The notes under the pieces were generated by a model. That model was not told the DNA's origin. It worked only from the letters and a program-made list of their open reading frames with translations, and searched no databases. A program made the position numbers and the translations under genes. 64,000 nt of DNA. It comes from Pseudomonas duriflava. GTDB lineage: Bacteria; Pseudomonadota; Gammaproteobacteria; Pseudomonadales; Pseudomonadaceae. Each line of letters begins with the position of its first letter. Position 1 is the stretch's first letter. Below, one piece after another: positions 55,906 to 63,528 of the stretch. The stretch lies in NCBI RefSeq assembly GCF_007830155.1, contig NZ_VLKY01000004.1, positions 310,001-374,000 on the forward strand. The letters are read 5' to 3'.

Positions 55906-56083
55906 GATTCTGTTGAAAAAGTCCCGTTGCGACGCTCGCCTATGAAAGAAGGTGAGCGACGTTGAAATCTAATTCGCTCAAAAGGCAGAGATGCATCGGA
56001 TTTTACATAGCAATGCGAAAATCGAGCGCTTTTCGACCTGCTGACAACACGTGTCCGTAAAAGTCGACTTTTTCAACAGAATC
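55906..56083. mobile_element. 178-bp MITE related to the neighbouring IS
   Basis: Perfect 18-bp terminal inverted repeats GATTCTGTTGAAAAAGTC (55906-55923 and 56066-56083) flanked by a 4-bp target duplication GACC (55902-55905 and 56084-56087). The interior has no coding capacity. The outer 17 bases of the repeats equal those of the IS at 57582-59188, so it was probably moved by that transposase family. Confidence 0.85.
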
Positions 56084-56192
56084 GACCCTTAGCTGCCCTT
56101 CATTGAGACAAGCTGCTAATGCGTGACCATCAGTGTTTTACCGCCTCGGCAAACTGCTATAGTGAGCCGAACGGCTAAGACAGGGATGAGTG

Positions 56193-56861
56193 ATGCATAT
56201 TGGATTGATTGGTGGCATTGGCCCAGCGGCGACTGAATTCTACTACCGGGCCCTTGTAAGCCTGTATGCCAAAGAAAATCGAAAGCTGGACCTTACGATT
56301 GCCAACGCCGATGCTCGGGAAATGGTGAACAACCTGGAAGCTGGGAACCAAAAAGCTCAGGCAGCTATTTTCTCCAGATATATCGATCAGCTAAGAGCTG
56401 CTGGATGCGAAGCTGTTGCGGTGACATCGATGGGAGGACACTTCTGCATCGAAGAGTTAGAATCTATTTCGAGTCTTCCCATTATCAACGCAATTTCCGC
56501 CCTTCACGCTTACTTTACTAAAGAAAATATCACAAAGGTTGGTGTACTTGGCACGCGCGCTGTCATGCAGTCCAGATTATATGGTCTTGAGGGTGTAGAC
56601 GTGCTCACAGTCGCGGAGAACGAATTAGGAGAAGCGCACGCGCATTACGTTTCCATGGCCGTTAGCGGAAAAGCAACCGACGAACAACGGACTTATTTTG
56701 AAAACGCGGCAGTGCGGCTAGTCAGCGAACAAGGCGCCCAGGCAATAGTATTGGGCGGTACCGATCTATTTCTTGCGTTCGATAAATCCAGTTATCCCTA
56801 TACCCTTGTAGACTGTGCATTGGTTCACGCAGCAGAAATTGCGCGATTGGGGATGAACTGA
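56193..56861 (+). CDS. Aspartate/glutamate racemase-fold protein lacking catalytic cysteines
   Basis: 222-aa protein of the Asp/Glu racemase superfamily. The fold marks are HIGLIGGIGPAATEFYYRAL at the start and KVGVLGTRAVMQSRLY in the middle. Active racemases need two Cys, in a CNTxH and a GCTE motif; here those places read TSMGGHF and LGGTDLF, so both Cys are absent and two-base racemisation of the usual kind is unlikely. A Cys in GGHFC is displaced three residues. ATG 56193 follows CAGGGATG. The gene lies in a mobile-element islet and looks richer in A+T than neighbouring core genes, suggesting transfer. Confidence 0.82.
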   Translation: MHIGLIGGIGPAATEFYYRALVSLYAKENRKLDLTIANADAREMVNNLEAGNQKAQAAIFSRYIDQLRAAGCEAVAVTSMGGHFCIEELESISSLPIINAISALHAYFTKENITKVGVLGTRAVMQSRLYGLEGVDVLTVAENELGEAHAHYVSMAVSGKATDEQRTYFENAAVRLVSEQGAQAIVLGGTDLFLAFDKSSYPYTLVDCALVHAAEIARLGMN

Positions 56862-56960
56862 AATGCTAATTTTTGCTGCATTGGCGAACTTCAGTCCGCA
56901 CGGCAGGATGATGACAGTATCTACACCATTAGGCACTATTTAGCTAAGGGGTATCATCAT

Positions 56961-56993
56961 CGAAGATCCGCTTTCGTCCAAAGCGGATCTTCG
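56961..56993. repeat. Perfect 14-bp inverted repeat
   Basis: CGAAGATCCGCTTT-CGTCC-AAAGCGGATCTTCG. It lies about 100 bases after the racemase-like gene, has no T tract, and is the only clear structure in the 56862-57183 gap. Confidence 0.85.
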
Positions 56994-57183
56994 CAAGCGG
57001 CAGCTACCAACCCATAGCTCCTGGTGATTCTAGAAGTCACTATTGTAGGAATCGATCTGCCGACGATGAGTCCGGTACTGAAAGCGAAATTCTGGAACCA
57101 TGATCCGCTTTAGTCGATTGCGGGTCCCATTTGACCGGTCGCCGGCTTCCCCTAGAATAACCCCTCAGTCAAGGAACGATTTC

Positions 57184-57489
57184 ATGATCACTTGCCATGT
57201 CCGATACATTATCGATCCCTATCAAATTGACGCGTTTGAACGTTATTCGCGTTCATGGATTGCAGCGGTAACCCGCCTAGGTGGCCAGCATCACGGATAC
57301 TTCCTGCCGGCTGAGGGAGCAAATAACGTCGCATATTGCCTCTTTAGCTTCGCAAACCTTGCCGACTATGAGCGATATCGTCAGGAAGCCGCATGCGATC
57401 CTGAGTGTGTGCGTTTGGTGGAGGAATCGTCTGAGTTGAAATTCATAGTGAGCTACGAGAGGAGCTTTCTCCGCCCTGTGCTTGAGTAA
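57184..57489 (+). CDS. NIPSNAP family protein
   Basis: 101-aa ferredoxin-like-fold protein of the NIPSNAP family. Typical blocks are VRYIIDPYQIDAFERYSRSWI, GYFLPAEGANNVAYCLFSF and LADYERYRQEA. Start ATG 57184 follows CAAGGAACG; the frame open from 57100 lacks a start signal. Cytoplasmic, probably dimeric. Members are found with oxidoreductase or degradation genes but have no agreed function. It lies alone between the racemase-like gene and the IS, inside the accessory islet. Confidence 0.85.
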   Translation: MITCHVRYIIDPYQIDAFERYSRSWIAAVTRLGGQHHGYFLPAEGANNVAYCLFSFANLADYERYRQEAACDPECVRLVEESSELKFIVSYERSFLRPVLE

Positions 57490-57581
57490 CGCATACGGGC
57501 ATCTGTCCTTCAGGCGCGTTGGCCATCGCGGCGTTCTGGGCTTGCTCAGAACGATGGCCCTTCGAACGTCCGTTATGGGTC

Positions 57582-59188
57582 GATTCTGTTGAAAAAGTAG
57601 CTGTTTCCCCACGGCGTCGGCAGAATTGCTCCGTCAGCGAGCGTGGGGGCGAATAGCATGATGGGACAATTACCGAGTGGGCAGCAGCGCTTGTTCTACT
57701 TGTTCAATCTGGAAGATCACGTCCCGCCCCAACACCTCCTGCGCAGCATCGATTAGTGCTTGGATCTTAGTGATCTGCGCGCCTACCTGGCGGATTTCTA
57801 TAGTCCCATCGGGCGCCCCTTGATTGACCCGGAGTTGATGGTGCGCATGTTGGTCGTCGGTTACTGCTATGGCATCCGTTCCGAGCGGCGATTGTGCGAA
57901 GAGGTGCATCTAAACCTGGCCTATCGCTGGTTCTGCCGGCTGGGCCTGGAAGACGAAGTACCCAATCACTCGACCTTTTCGAAGAATCGCCATGGCCGTT
58001 TCCGTGACAGCGATCTGTTCCGCTGGTTGTTCAATGAGGTGCTGCGGCGCTGCATGGCAGCCGGCCTAGTCAAGGGCGAAGGTTTCGCTGTCGACGCCAG
58101 CATCATCAAGGCGGATGCCAGCCGGCAACGTGGGGTGGCGGGAGATGAAATCGATTGGCGCGATCCAGCACTCAGCAGCCGCGCCGTACGCGAGTACCTC
58201 GAAGCGCTTGATGAAGAGGCGTTGGCTGAAGCCCTCCCCAAGAAGGTTTCCCTCACCGACTCGTTGGCTCGCTGGACTGCAGCACCAGGTGGCCCGGCCT
58301 ACTTTGCCTACTCCACCAACTACCTGATCGACACTGAGCACGGCGTTATCCTGGATGTAGAAGCGACCCCGGCGCACCGTACCGCCGAAGTTGATTCGAC
58401 CAAAACGATGGTGGAGCGCGTCGAAGCGTAGTTTGATCTCACGCCAGAGCGCCTCATCGGTGATACCGCCTATGGCACGGCTCCGATGCTGGCCTGGATG
58501 GTCGAAGAAAAGAACATCGACCCGCATGTCCCAGTCTGGGACAAGACCGAGCGCAAGGACGACAGCCTCTCCAGTAACGACTTCCACTGGAATCCGGAGG
58601 CCAGTGAATACCGCTGCCCAGCCGGCAATCCGCTGCGCAGTGAATGGCGCACCTTCACCCAGAAAAGATCGCAGGTGACCAAGGCCAACACCATCATCTA
58701 CCGCTCCAGCCAAACCGACTGCGCCACGTGTCTGCTGAAAGCGAAGTGCTGCCCCAGCACACCGAATCGGAAGATCGTCCGCAGCATTCATGAGGCTGCC
58801 TGCGACGTGGCCCGACGCATCGCCAAGACACCGGAATACCTCGTCTCTCACTGCGAACGGAAGAAGGTGGAGATGCTTTTCGCCCACCTCAAACGGATCA
58901 TGAAACTCGACCGTTTACGACTGCGTGGCCTGACGGGTGCGACTGACGAATTCACCTTGGCCGCGACCGTGCAAAACCTGCGACGCATGGTCAGGCTTTT
59001 ACCTCAAGGGCCGCCGCTCACGGGATAGGTGCGTCTGCTGCGAGCAGAAACCCTCGAATTAACCCTCAGACCTGAGCAAGGAAGCTCAGTGAAACGCCAA
59101 AAGGCAACTTGAAGTGGCTTCCAGCCACTTCGACAGCAGGCAAACCTCACCGGCCCGCTGCCGCTGAACCTACTTTTTCAACAGAATC
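57582..59188 (+). mobile_element. IS1182-like insertion sequence
   Basis: 1607 bp bounded by 19-bp inverted repeats GATTCTGTTGAAAAAGTAG (57582-57600 and complement 59170-59188). A 4-bp target duplication GGTC lies on each side (57578-57581, 59189-59192). It encodes one transposase gene, now broken. Removing it leaves the plausible empty site GGGTCGATAGCTGCC. Confidence 0.9.
57661..59028 (+). pseudogene. IS1182-like transposase with two in-frame TAG codons
   Basis: DDE transposase of about 455 codons starting MGQLPSGQQRLFYLFNLEDH (a second ATG is directly upstream). The reading frame is continuous except for TAG at 57754-57756, between SID and CLDLSDL, and TAG at 58429-58431, between RVEA and FDLTPE; no frameshift is present. 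Domains: DUF772-like N-terminus (YSPIGRPLIDPELMVRMLVVGYCYGI, CEEVHLNLAYRWFCRLGL), DDE core with VDASIIKADASRQRG and a zinc-like Cys cluster (CATCLLKAKCC), and the late KKVEMLFAHLKRIMKLDRLRLRGL. Reinitiation at 57760 and near 58486 would yield fragments only. Read as an inactive copy unless TAG is suppressed. Confidence 0.9.
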
Positions 59189-59225
59189 GGTCGATAGCTG
59201 CCACCGGCTAGCCTCGGTTTTTGTC

Positions 59226-59243
59226 ATTTTCCGTGAACACTGC
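59226..59243. repeat. Direct near-repeat of islet left flank
   Basis: ATTTTCCGTGAACACTGC, one mismatch from 55824-55841. The two lie on either side of the MITE, the two small genes and the IS. Confidence 0.65.
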
Positions 59244-59262
59244 ACTTTATTGAGTTATCACC

Positions 59263-59523
59263 ATGTCCTTACTACTAGAACAGGCGCTACTGCGTCATGC
59301 TGACCAGATGCTTAAAGAACTAACTTACAGGGTGCGCGATCTGTGTAACGAAAGCACAAACCAAGCCGTAGATGAGGCACTGGGCATCTGGCGGGGTATT
59401 GGCGCTCTAATAGAACTTGCACACTGGACACCCGTAACGTCGGGATTAAGCGCCGAGGCGCGTTCAACCCTGCTTAGCTATGAGCGGCAAGCCAATCAGT
59501 GCGTTAGCATGATTAACCGTTGA
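59263..59523 (+). CDS. Uncharacterised 86-aa helical protein
   Basis: I do not recognise it. The protein is predicted almost wholly helical (LLEQALLRHADQMLKELTYRVRDLCN and SAEARSTLLSYERQANQCVSMINR), with no signal peptide or membrane segment. The size and helical pattern are like small phage- or island-borne proteins, but I found no motif. ATG 59263 has a poor ribosome binding site. It lies between the IS and the right boundary repeats of the islet. Confidence 0.5.
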   Translation: MSLLLEQALLRHADQMLKELTYRVRDLCNESTNQAVDEALGIWRGIGALIELAHWTPVTSGLSAEARSTLLSYERQANQCVSMINR

Positions 59524-59642
59524 TGATGTGCTTGATCGACTGACCCACACCGCCACGATAGGAATCGTGAATTTAAATCGTCGAAGGAAGATTGACCCGC
59601 ATTGTGCGTGGCCAAGAAACCTCCATCTGATCATGAAAACTA

Positions 59643-59658
59643 GGATGACACTCTATTT
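59643..59658 (-). repeat. Islet boundary repeat, right inner copy
   Basis: GGATGACACTCTATTT, an imperfect inverted copy of the left boundary motif (complement AAATAGAGTGTCATCC). Confidence 0.5.
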
Positions 59659-59662
59659 ATAC

Positions 59663-59680
59663 GGATGAGACTTTATTTGC
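59663..59680 (-). repeat. Islet boundary repeat, right outer copy
   Basis: GGATGAGACTTTATTTGC, the complement of the left outer copy with one mismatch. Two such motifs lie at each end in inverted orientation, spaced about 67 bases on the left and 20 on the right. Confidence 0.65.
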
Positions 59681-59763
59681 ATCCAACACTTGGCTCGTCT
59701 GATTGATTATGAAGCGAACCCAAGACCGCTTAGAGTGCTTGAGGTATCACGACCTGTCTGGAG

Positions 59764-60054
59764 ATGTACTCGGCACCGGATATTACTGAGGAGTCGAGCC
59801 TGCTGAAAAAACTATCTATCGGTGCGCTGGTCTTGCTCGCCTTAGGGCGATCAACCCTGGCATTACCACCTCTGTGTGCAGATCTAATGCACAGTCAGGT
59901 AGCGGAGCCATTAAGCGGCTCCCTCATTAAGTATCGGCATCCCTGGCCGATAGCGGACATAACCAATGTCATCGTGCCTCATACTGAAGGCTTTTTGCCA
60001 TTCGTCGGGTATGTTCTGTTTATTGTTAGCCTGCTGTCTTTTCGGGTGACCTGA
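59764..60054 (+). CDS. Small membrane or secreted protein, uncertain
   Basis: 96-aa frame with two hydrophobic segments: LSIGALVLLALGRSTLALPPL near the N-terminus, which could be a signal peptide, and FLPFVGYVLFIVSLLSFRVT at the C-terminus. ATG 59764 is preceded by CTGGAG but at a very short distance. I recognise no family. It lies just outside the islet and 60 bases before another small membrane protein gene. It may be a true small gene or a remnant. Confidence 0.4.
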   Translation: MYSAPDITEESSLLKKLSIGALVLLALGRSTLALPPLCADLMHSQVAEPLSGSLIKYRHPWPIADITNVIVPHTEGFLPFVGYVLFIVSLLSFRVT

Positions 60055-60114
60055 AAAGCAAGCCTTCTCGTCTGAGGCAGCATTATCTATTTGTAGTAAT
60101 TATTGGGAGTAGTT

Positions 60115-60321
60115 GTGAGAGCCAAAGACAATACGTCGAAACAGCGCCGCGAAGGTACATCGATTCTGGAATGGCTGGTCATCGGTGTTTTATCTGCCTA
60201 TATCGTGTTCGGGCTGGGTCTGTTCGTCACGAAGCAGTGGAATGCCCTGAGTGATGCGCAAAAAGAGCAGATCATTCAGGACATCGGTCGGGCTGCCGTC
60301 GAAACGCCCATGCTTACCTAA
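60115..60321 (+). CDS. Small single-helix membrane protein
   Basis: 68-aa protein with a basic N-terminus (RAKDNTSKQRRE), one hydrophobic helix (WLVIGVLSAYIVFGLGLFV) and an acidic amphipathic tail (DAQKEQIIQDIGRAAVE). GTG 60115 is chosen because GGGAG lies six bases upstream. Family not recognised; probably a tail-exposed inner-membrane protein. The 60322-60570 gap downstream shows only a weak AAGCC/GGCTT hairpin. Confidence 0.6.
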   Translation: MRAKDNTSKQRREGTSILEWLVIGVLSAYIVFGLGLFVTKQWNALSDAQKEQIIQDIGRAAVETPMLT

Positions 60322-60570
60322 ACGCAGTAGCCTTCCTTCAAGCCCTTCGGCTTGCCTGCCTTACAACAATAACAAGCGGTTTTATAGTAGCGTCGTTTAG
60401 CGGCGAGACTTTTGTGCGCGTGAAAAAAGCCTTGCGCCAGCGCTAGGCTAGACGCTCAACCAGGACCTGCTGACGGATCTGGAGGAGCTTCTCGATAGCG
60501 AGCAGCCTGTCCAGATTCAAATACGGTGCTGACTGGCCGGTAGGCGGATATTCAGCCCAGTCCGGCCTTG

Positions 60571-61131
60571 TCAGAAAGCGGCTTCCTCCGTTGGTAGCCA
60601 GCCTAGACGCTGTTCTATAACGCTTCGATAGGGTGTTCGCAGCTCCAGCGGTAACTGTCGAACGTAGTCCCGAGCATGGGCTTGTGTATCTCCGTGCAGG
60701 GCGGCTAGGTACGCTACGGCTTCATCAGGCGTCGGCAGGCGGCCTTCCGTGCTTCGAGATTTAGGTGGAAGCGCTGTCCAGACCACCGCGTCTAATTGTT
60801 TTTCATCTGCCCAGGCGCGAATCTTCTCATCGTAAGGGCCTGCATTTTCACGAGCAGGGATACTGCCTACGAATTCAGGGCGCTGTGGGGAAATGCCTTC
60901 ACGTTGGCGCAACAGTTCGCGAGCCGTATCCAGATCATCGACAGCTAGTAGTGCCCAGTACGTAGGGCTTTCAGGTGCGCTGTCACACAGGGCGACAGCC
61001 AGTTCGCCGCCATCGCATTCACGGCACAGCTCTACCGGCAAGAGCGGGCCGTCATTCATCCAAGAAGAAGCCAAAGGAAGAGGGCCGGGTTTCCAGAGCA
61101 GTGATCCCCAGGCAAGGCAACCGATTCGCAT
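60571..61131 (-). CDS. Gamma-glutamylcyclotransferase-like fold protein
   Basis: 186-aa cytoplasmic protein. The opening MRIGCLAWGSLLWKPGPLPL resembles the GSL loop that starts gamma-glutamylcyclotransferase-like (BtrG/GGCT) folds, and ARENAGPYDEKIRAWADEK and RDYVRQLPLELRTPYRSVIE are further conserved-looking blocks. I cannot identify the catalytic Glu with certainty, so the name is tentative. ATG 61131; ribosome binding site not obvious. It is divergent from the next small membrane protein gene. Confidence 0.6.
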   Translation of the reverse strand: MRIGCLAWGSLLWKPGPLPLASSWMNDGPLLPVELCRECDGGELAVALCDSAPESPTYWALLAVDDLDTARELLRQREGISPQRPEFVGSIPARENAGPYDEKIRAWADEKQLDAVVWTALPPKSRSTEGRLPTPDEAVAYLAALHGDTQAHARDYVRQLPLELRTPYRSVIEQRLGWLPTEEAAF

Positions 61132-61307
61132 GTTGATTTCTCGTATCGACAGTAAGAAGGGATATTGGGAACATACGTCTTTGAAGGTAAAAAAGGTGCG
61201 TGGTTCAGCTCGGGTGACCAGAAGGCATAGGCAGCCAGTCAGGATGTGATCCGTTAGACTAGGCAGTATTGTCAGCTGGCTATTGGCCTATTAGGAAAGC
61301 GATTCGA

Positions 61308-61535
61308 ATGAGTAAGCCCCCATTCAAGCTCCACCCGTTAACGATCTTGGGCCTTGTGCTGTTCATTGGTGGCATTATCGGAGTGGTGACGTCTCTGATC
61401 CCATTACTAGGCCCTACCGCTCCACCCGAGCCTGGTCAGTTGACCCGGCTGGTCGTTTCAGCTGCGGTGCAATTTACCGGTTACGTTCTGCTCAACCGTA
61501 ACCGGTTCCGCAATCGCAAGAATACCAAGCGCTAA
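61308..61535 (+). CDS. Uncharacterised small membrane protein
   Basis: 75-aa protein with two hydrophobic helices (LTILGLVLFIGGIIGVVTSLIPLL and LTRLVVSAAVQFTGYVLLN) and a strongly basic tail (RNRFRNRKNTKR). Start ATG 61308 follows AGGAAAGC. It ends two bases before the stop of the convergent fatty acid transporter gene. Family not recognised. Confidence 0.65.
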   Translation: MSKPPFKLHPLTILGLVLFIGGIIGVVTSLIPLLGPTAPPEPGQLTRLVVSAAVQFTGYVLLNRNRFRNRKNTKR

Positions 61536-61537
61536 TG

Positions 61538-62881
61538 TCAGCCTAAAAAGTAAAAGGCACCGCTGATTACCAGCCCTGAATAAACCAGCATGATCAGGCA
61601 ATACCCCATGATGTCACGAGCGCCCAGCCCGACAATCCCAAGCAGTGGCAGCGCCCAGAAGGGCTGAATCATGTTGGTCCAGGCATCGCCCCAGGCAATT
61701 GCCATCGCGGTGACCTCCGGTGGCACGTTCAACGCCTGCCCGGCTGGTAACATGATGGGCCCCTGCACAGCCCACTGACCGCCTCCGGAAGGCACGAAAA
61801 CGTTGATGAGTCCTGCACTGAGAAAGGCCAGTAACGGAAAGGTATCTGCTGAAGACCAGCTTACAAAGGCATCGCTGATCAGCGCGCCGAGCGACAGACC
61901 TTCCGCATTGACACCCGCCATCATGCCCATAATGCCTGCATAGAAGGGAAACAGCAGCACAATGCCGCTGATACCGCCGATACTCGAATCAATGGCCCGC
62001 ATATAGCGCTCCGGCGTGCCATGCAGTAGCAGGCCTGCGAACAGAAAGAGGCCGATTACGATGTCCAGACCAAGGGAAAAGCCCTGGCTGGCAAAGTACA
62101 TGACGTAATACACCGCTGCGAGCGCCACAACGACCCAGGCGAGTAGTCGGCTGTCATCCAGCTTTTGAGCAGGCGTGTTCTGCAGCGGGCGAATCGCTTC
62201 TGGTTCGACGAGCAGGGCTGGGTCCGCTACCTTGACCTGGGTCCGCGGATGCATGAGGCGGTTGAGTAAGGGTAGACCCAGACAGAGCAGAGCAATAATG
62301 GTCAGGTTTAGTGGGGTGAACAACGTATGCTCGACCCCAATAGGCTGGGTCACCACGCCCCCGGTCATCTTTTCGAGATTGGCGCTGGTGCTGGCGAGTG
62401 TTAGCGGAATGGAGGCGGATAGCCCGCCGTGCCAGATCAGAAAGCCTGAATAGGCCGACGCCACCAGAAGCGGGTAATCCACGCCGCGCACCTGTCGGGC
62501 CAGTGCCCGAGCAAAGACAGCACCAATGGCCAGTCCAAAGCCCCAGTTGATCCAGGAACCAGCCAGCCCGACCAATGTGACGACAACAATCGCCTGACCA
62601 GGAGAGCGAGGCAGGGCGGCGAGACGATCCAGCAGCCGGTTGACGCTTGGTGCACGGGCCAGTGCCAGCCCTGTAACCAGGATGAGCGCCATTTGCATGG
62701 TAAACGACAGGAGCGTCCAAAGCCCTCCGCCCCAATGCTTCACCATAACCGGCAGGCTTTGGCCTGTGCCAAGCATGGCGGCAACAAGCACGATAAGGTT
62801 GAGCAACAGGGCGAAGACAAAGGGAGAGGGAAGGTAGCGTTGAACCAAGCTCACGCTCATCCCCGTAATACGGGCCAGCAT
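61538..62881 (-). CDS. atoE: Short-chain fatty acid transporter, AtoE family
   Basis: 447-aa inner-membrane permease of the AtoE/TIGR00366 family, importing short-chain fatty acids such as butyrate and acetoacetate. It has about eleven hydrophobic helices; typical segments are YLPSPFVFALLLNLIVLVAA, SWINWGFGLAIGAVFAR and FVPSGGGQWAVQGPIMLPAG. ATG 62881 follows AAGGAGATTGCT; the longer frame to 62974 lacks such a site. No atoDAB or beta-oxidation genes are adjacent, so it is probably monocistronic. Confidence 0.92.
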   Translation of the reverse strand: MLARITGMSVSLVQRYLPSPFVFALLLNLIVLVAAMLGTGQSLPVMVKHWGGGLWTLLSFTMQMALILVTGLALARAPSVNRLLDRLAALPRSPGQAIVVVTLVGLAGSWINWGFGLAIGAVFARALARQVRGVDYPLLVASAYSGFLIWHGGLSASIPLTLASTSANLEKMTGGVVTQPIGVEHTLFTPLNLTIIALLCLGLPLLNRLMHPRTQVKVADPALLVEPEAIRPLQNTPAQKLDDSRLLAWVVVALAAVYYVMYFASQGFSLGLDIVIGLFLFAGLLLHGTPERYMRAIDSSIGGISGIVLLFPFYAGIMGMMAGVNAEGLSLGALISDAFVSWSSADTFPLLAFLSAGLINVFVPSGGGQWAVQGPIMLPAGQALNVPPEVTAMAIAWGDAWTNMIQPFWALPLLGIVGLGARDIMGYCLIMLVYSGLVISGAFYFLG

Positions 62882-63131
62882 AGCAATCTCCTTGTTTGTT
62901 TTTATTGTTGTGGCGAACAGACGTTCGGGCTGGATGGGGCATGCCTGCAATAAGGAGAACTCAGTGGCGTTCACGTTCCGCTAAAGCTGTATGAATAGCG
63001 ATATTTACGCTTTTTGTGTGATATGCCTCTCACAACTTCAGGCTAAAACGATCGCGGGCTCGTTTATGCAGTCTGCTTAAAAAGTGCGGTCTTCGTCGAG
63101 GCGAGGCGGCTCGTCCAATGAAGGGGGCTTC

Positions 63132-63461
63132 ATGCGTAGCGTATTGATTGTGTGTTCGATGGCATTGCTTGCTGCATGTGCTGGTGAGAGGCAGGAAACT
63201 TATCCGCCGCAACAAGTAGAGGTCCAGCGTTATATGAGTGAAAAGCAACTGACCGGGGCGATGGGAGCGCCGGACCGTTTGCAGCAGGACGGCACGTTGA
63301 AAGTGCTCCAGTACAAGAACCGGCTTATCTCGAACTGGTCGAGCGACCGTTCCGATTATTCCTTTATCTTCGACCAGGGCCGATTAGTAGAGTACACCCC
63401 GGGTCGCGTACAGCTAAGCACAGTAGATGGTGTGCGAAAAATCAGCGTAGAGCCTATGTAG
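63132..63461 (+). CDS. Small lipoprotein, SmpA/OmlA-like fold
   Basis: 109-aa lipoprotein with signal peptide MRSVLIVCSMALLAACAG; the lipobox LAAC sets Cys16 as the lipidated residue. The rest (MSEKQLTGAMGAPDRLQQDGTLKVLQYK, then SFIFDQGRLVEYTP) resembles the SmpA/BamE-like fold in which a GxP loop precedes a beta meander; it is not BamE itself. Start ATG 63132 follows AAGGGGG. Function unknown, probably an outer-membrane lipoprotein of the envelope. A GGACG/CCGTCC hairpin follows its stop. Confidence 0.78.
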   Translation: MRSVLIVCSMALLAACAGERQETYPPQQVEVQRYMSEKQLTGAMGAPDRLQQDGTLKVLQYKNRLISNWSSDRSDYSFIFDQGRLVEYTPGRVQLSTVDGVRKISVEPM

Positions 63462-63528
63462 AACGGACGTTAATCCGTCCTACATAAATGCCCCGGCTGT
63501 ATAGGTTTTGGCCGGGGTATGGCTGCAA

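Noticed and set aside
58066..58887. 273-aa minus-strand frame in the IS
   Set aside because: Antisense to the transposase; long only because of codon bias. It even spans a TAG of the sense gene.
57661..59028. Amber recoding (for example pyrrolysine) in the transposase
   Set aside because: Pseudomonas is not known for it, and two point mutations in a dead transposase explain the data; kept only as a check in the findings.
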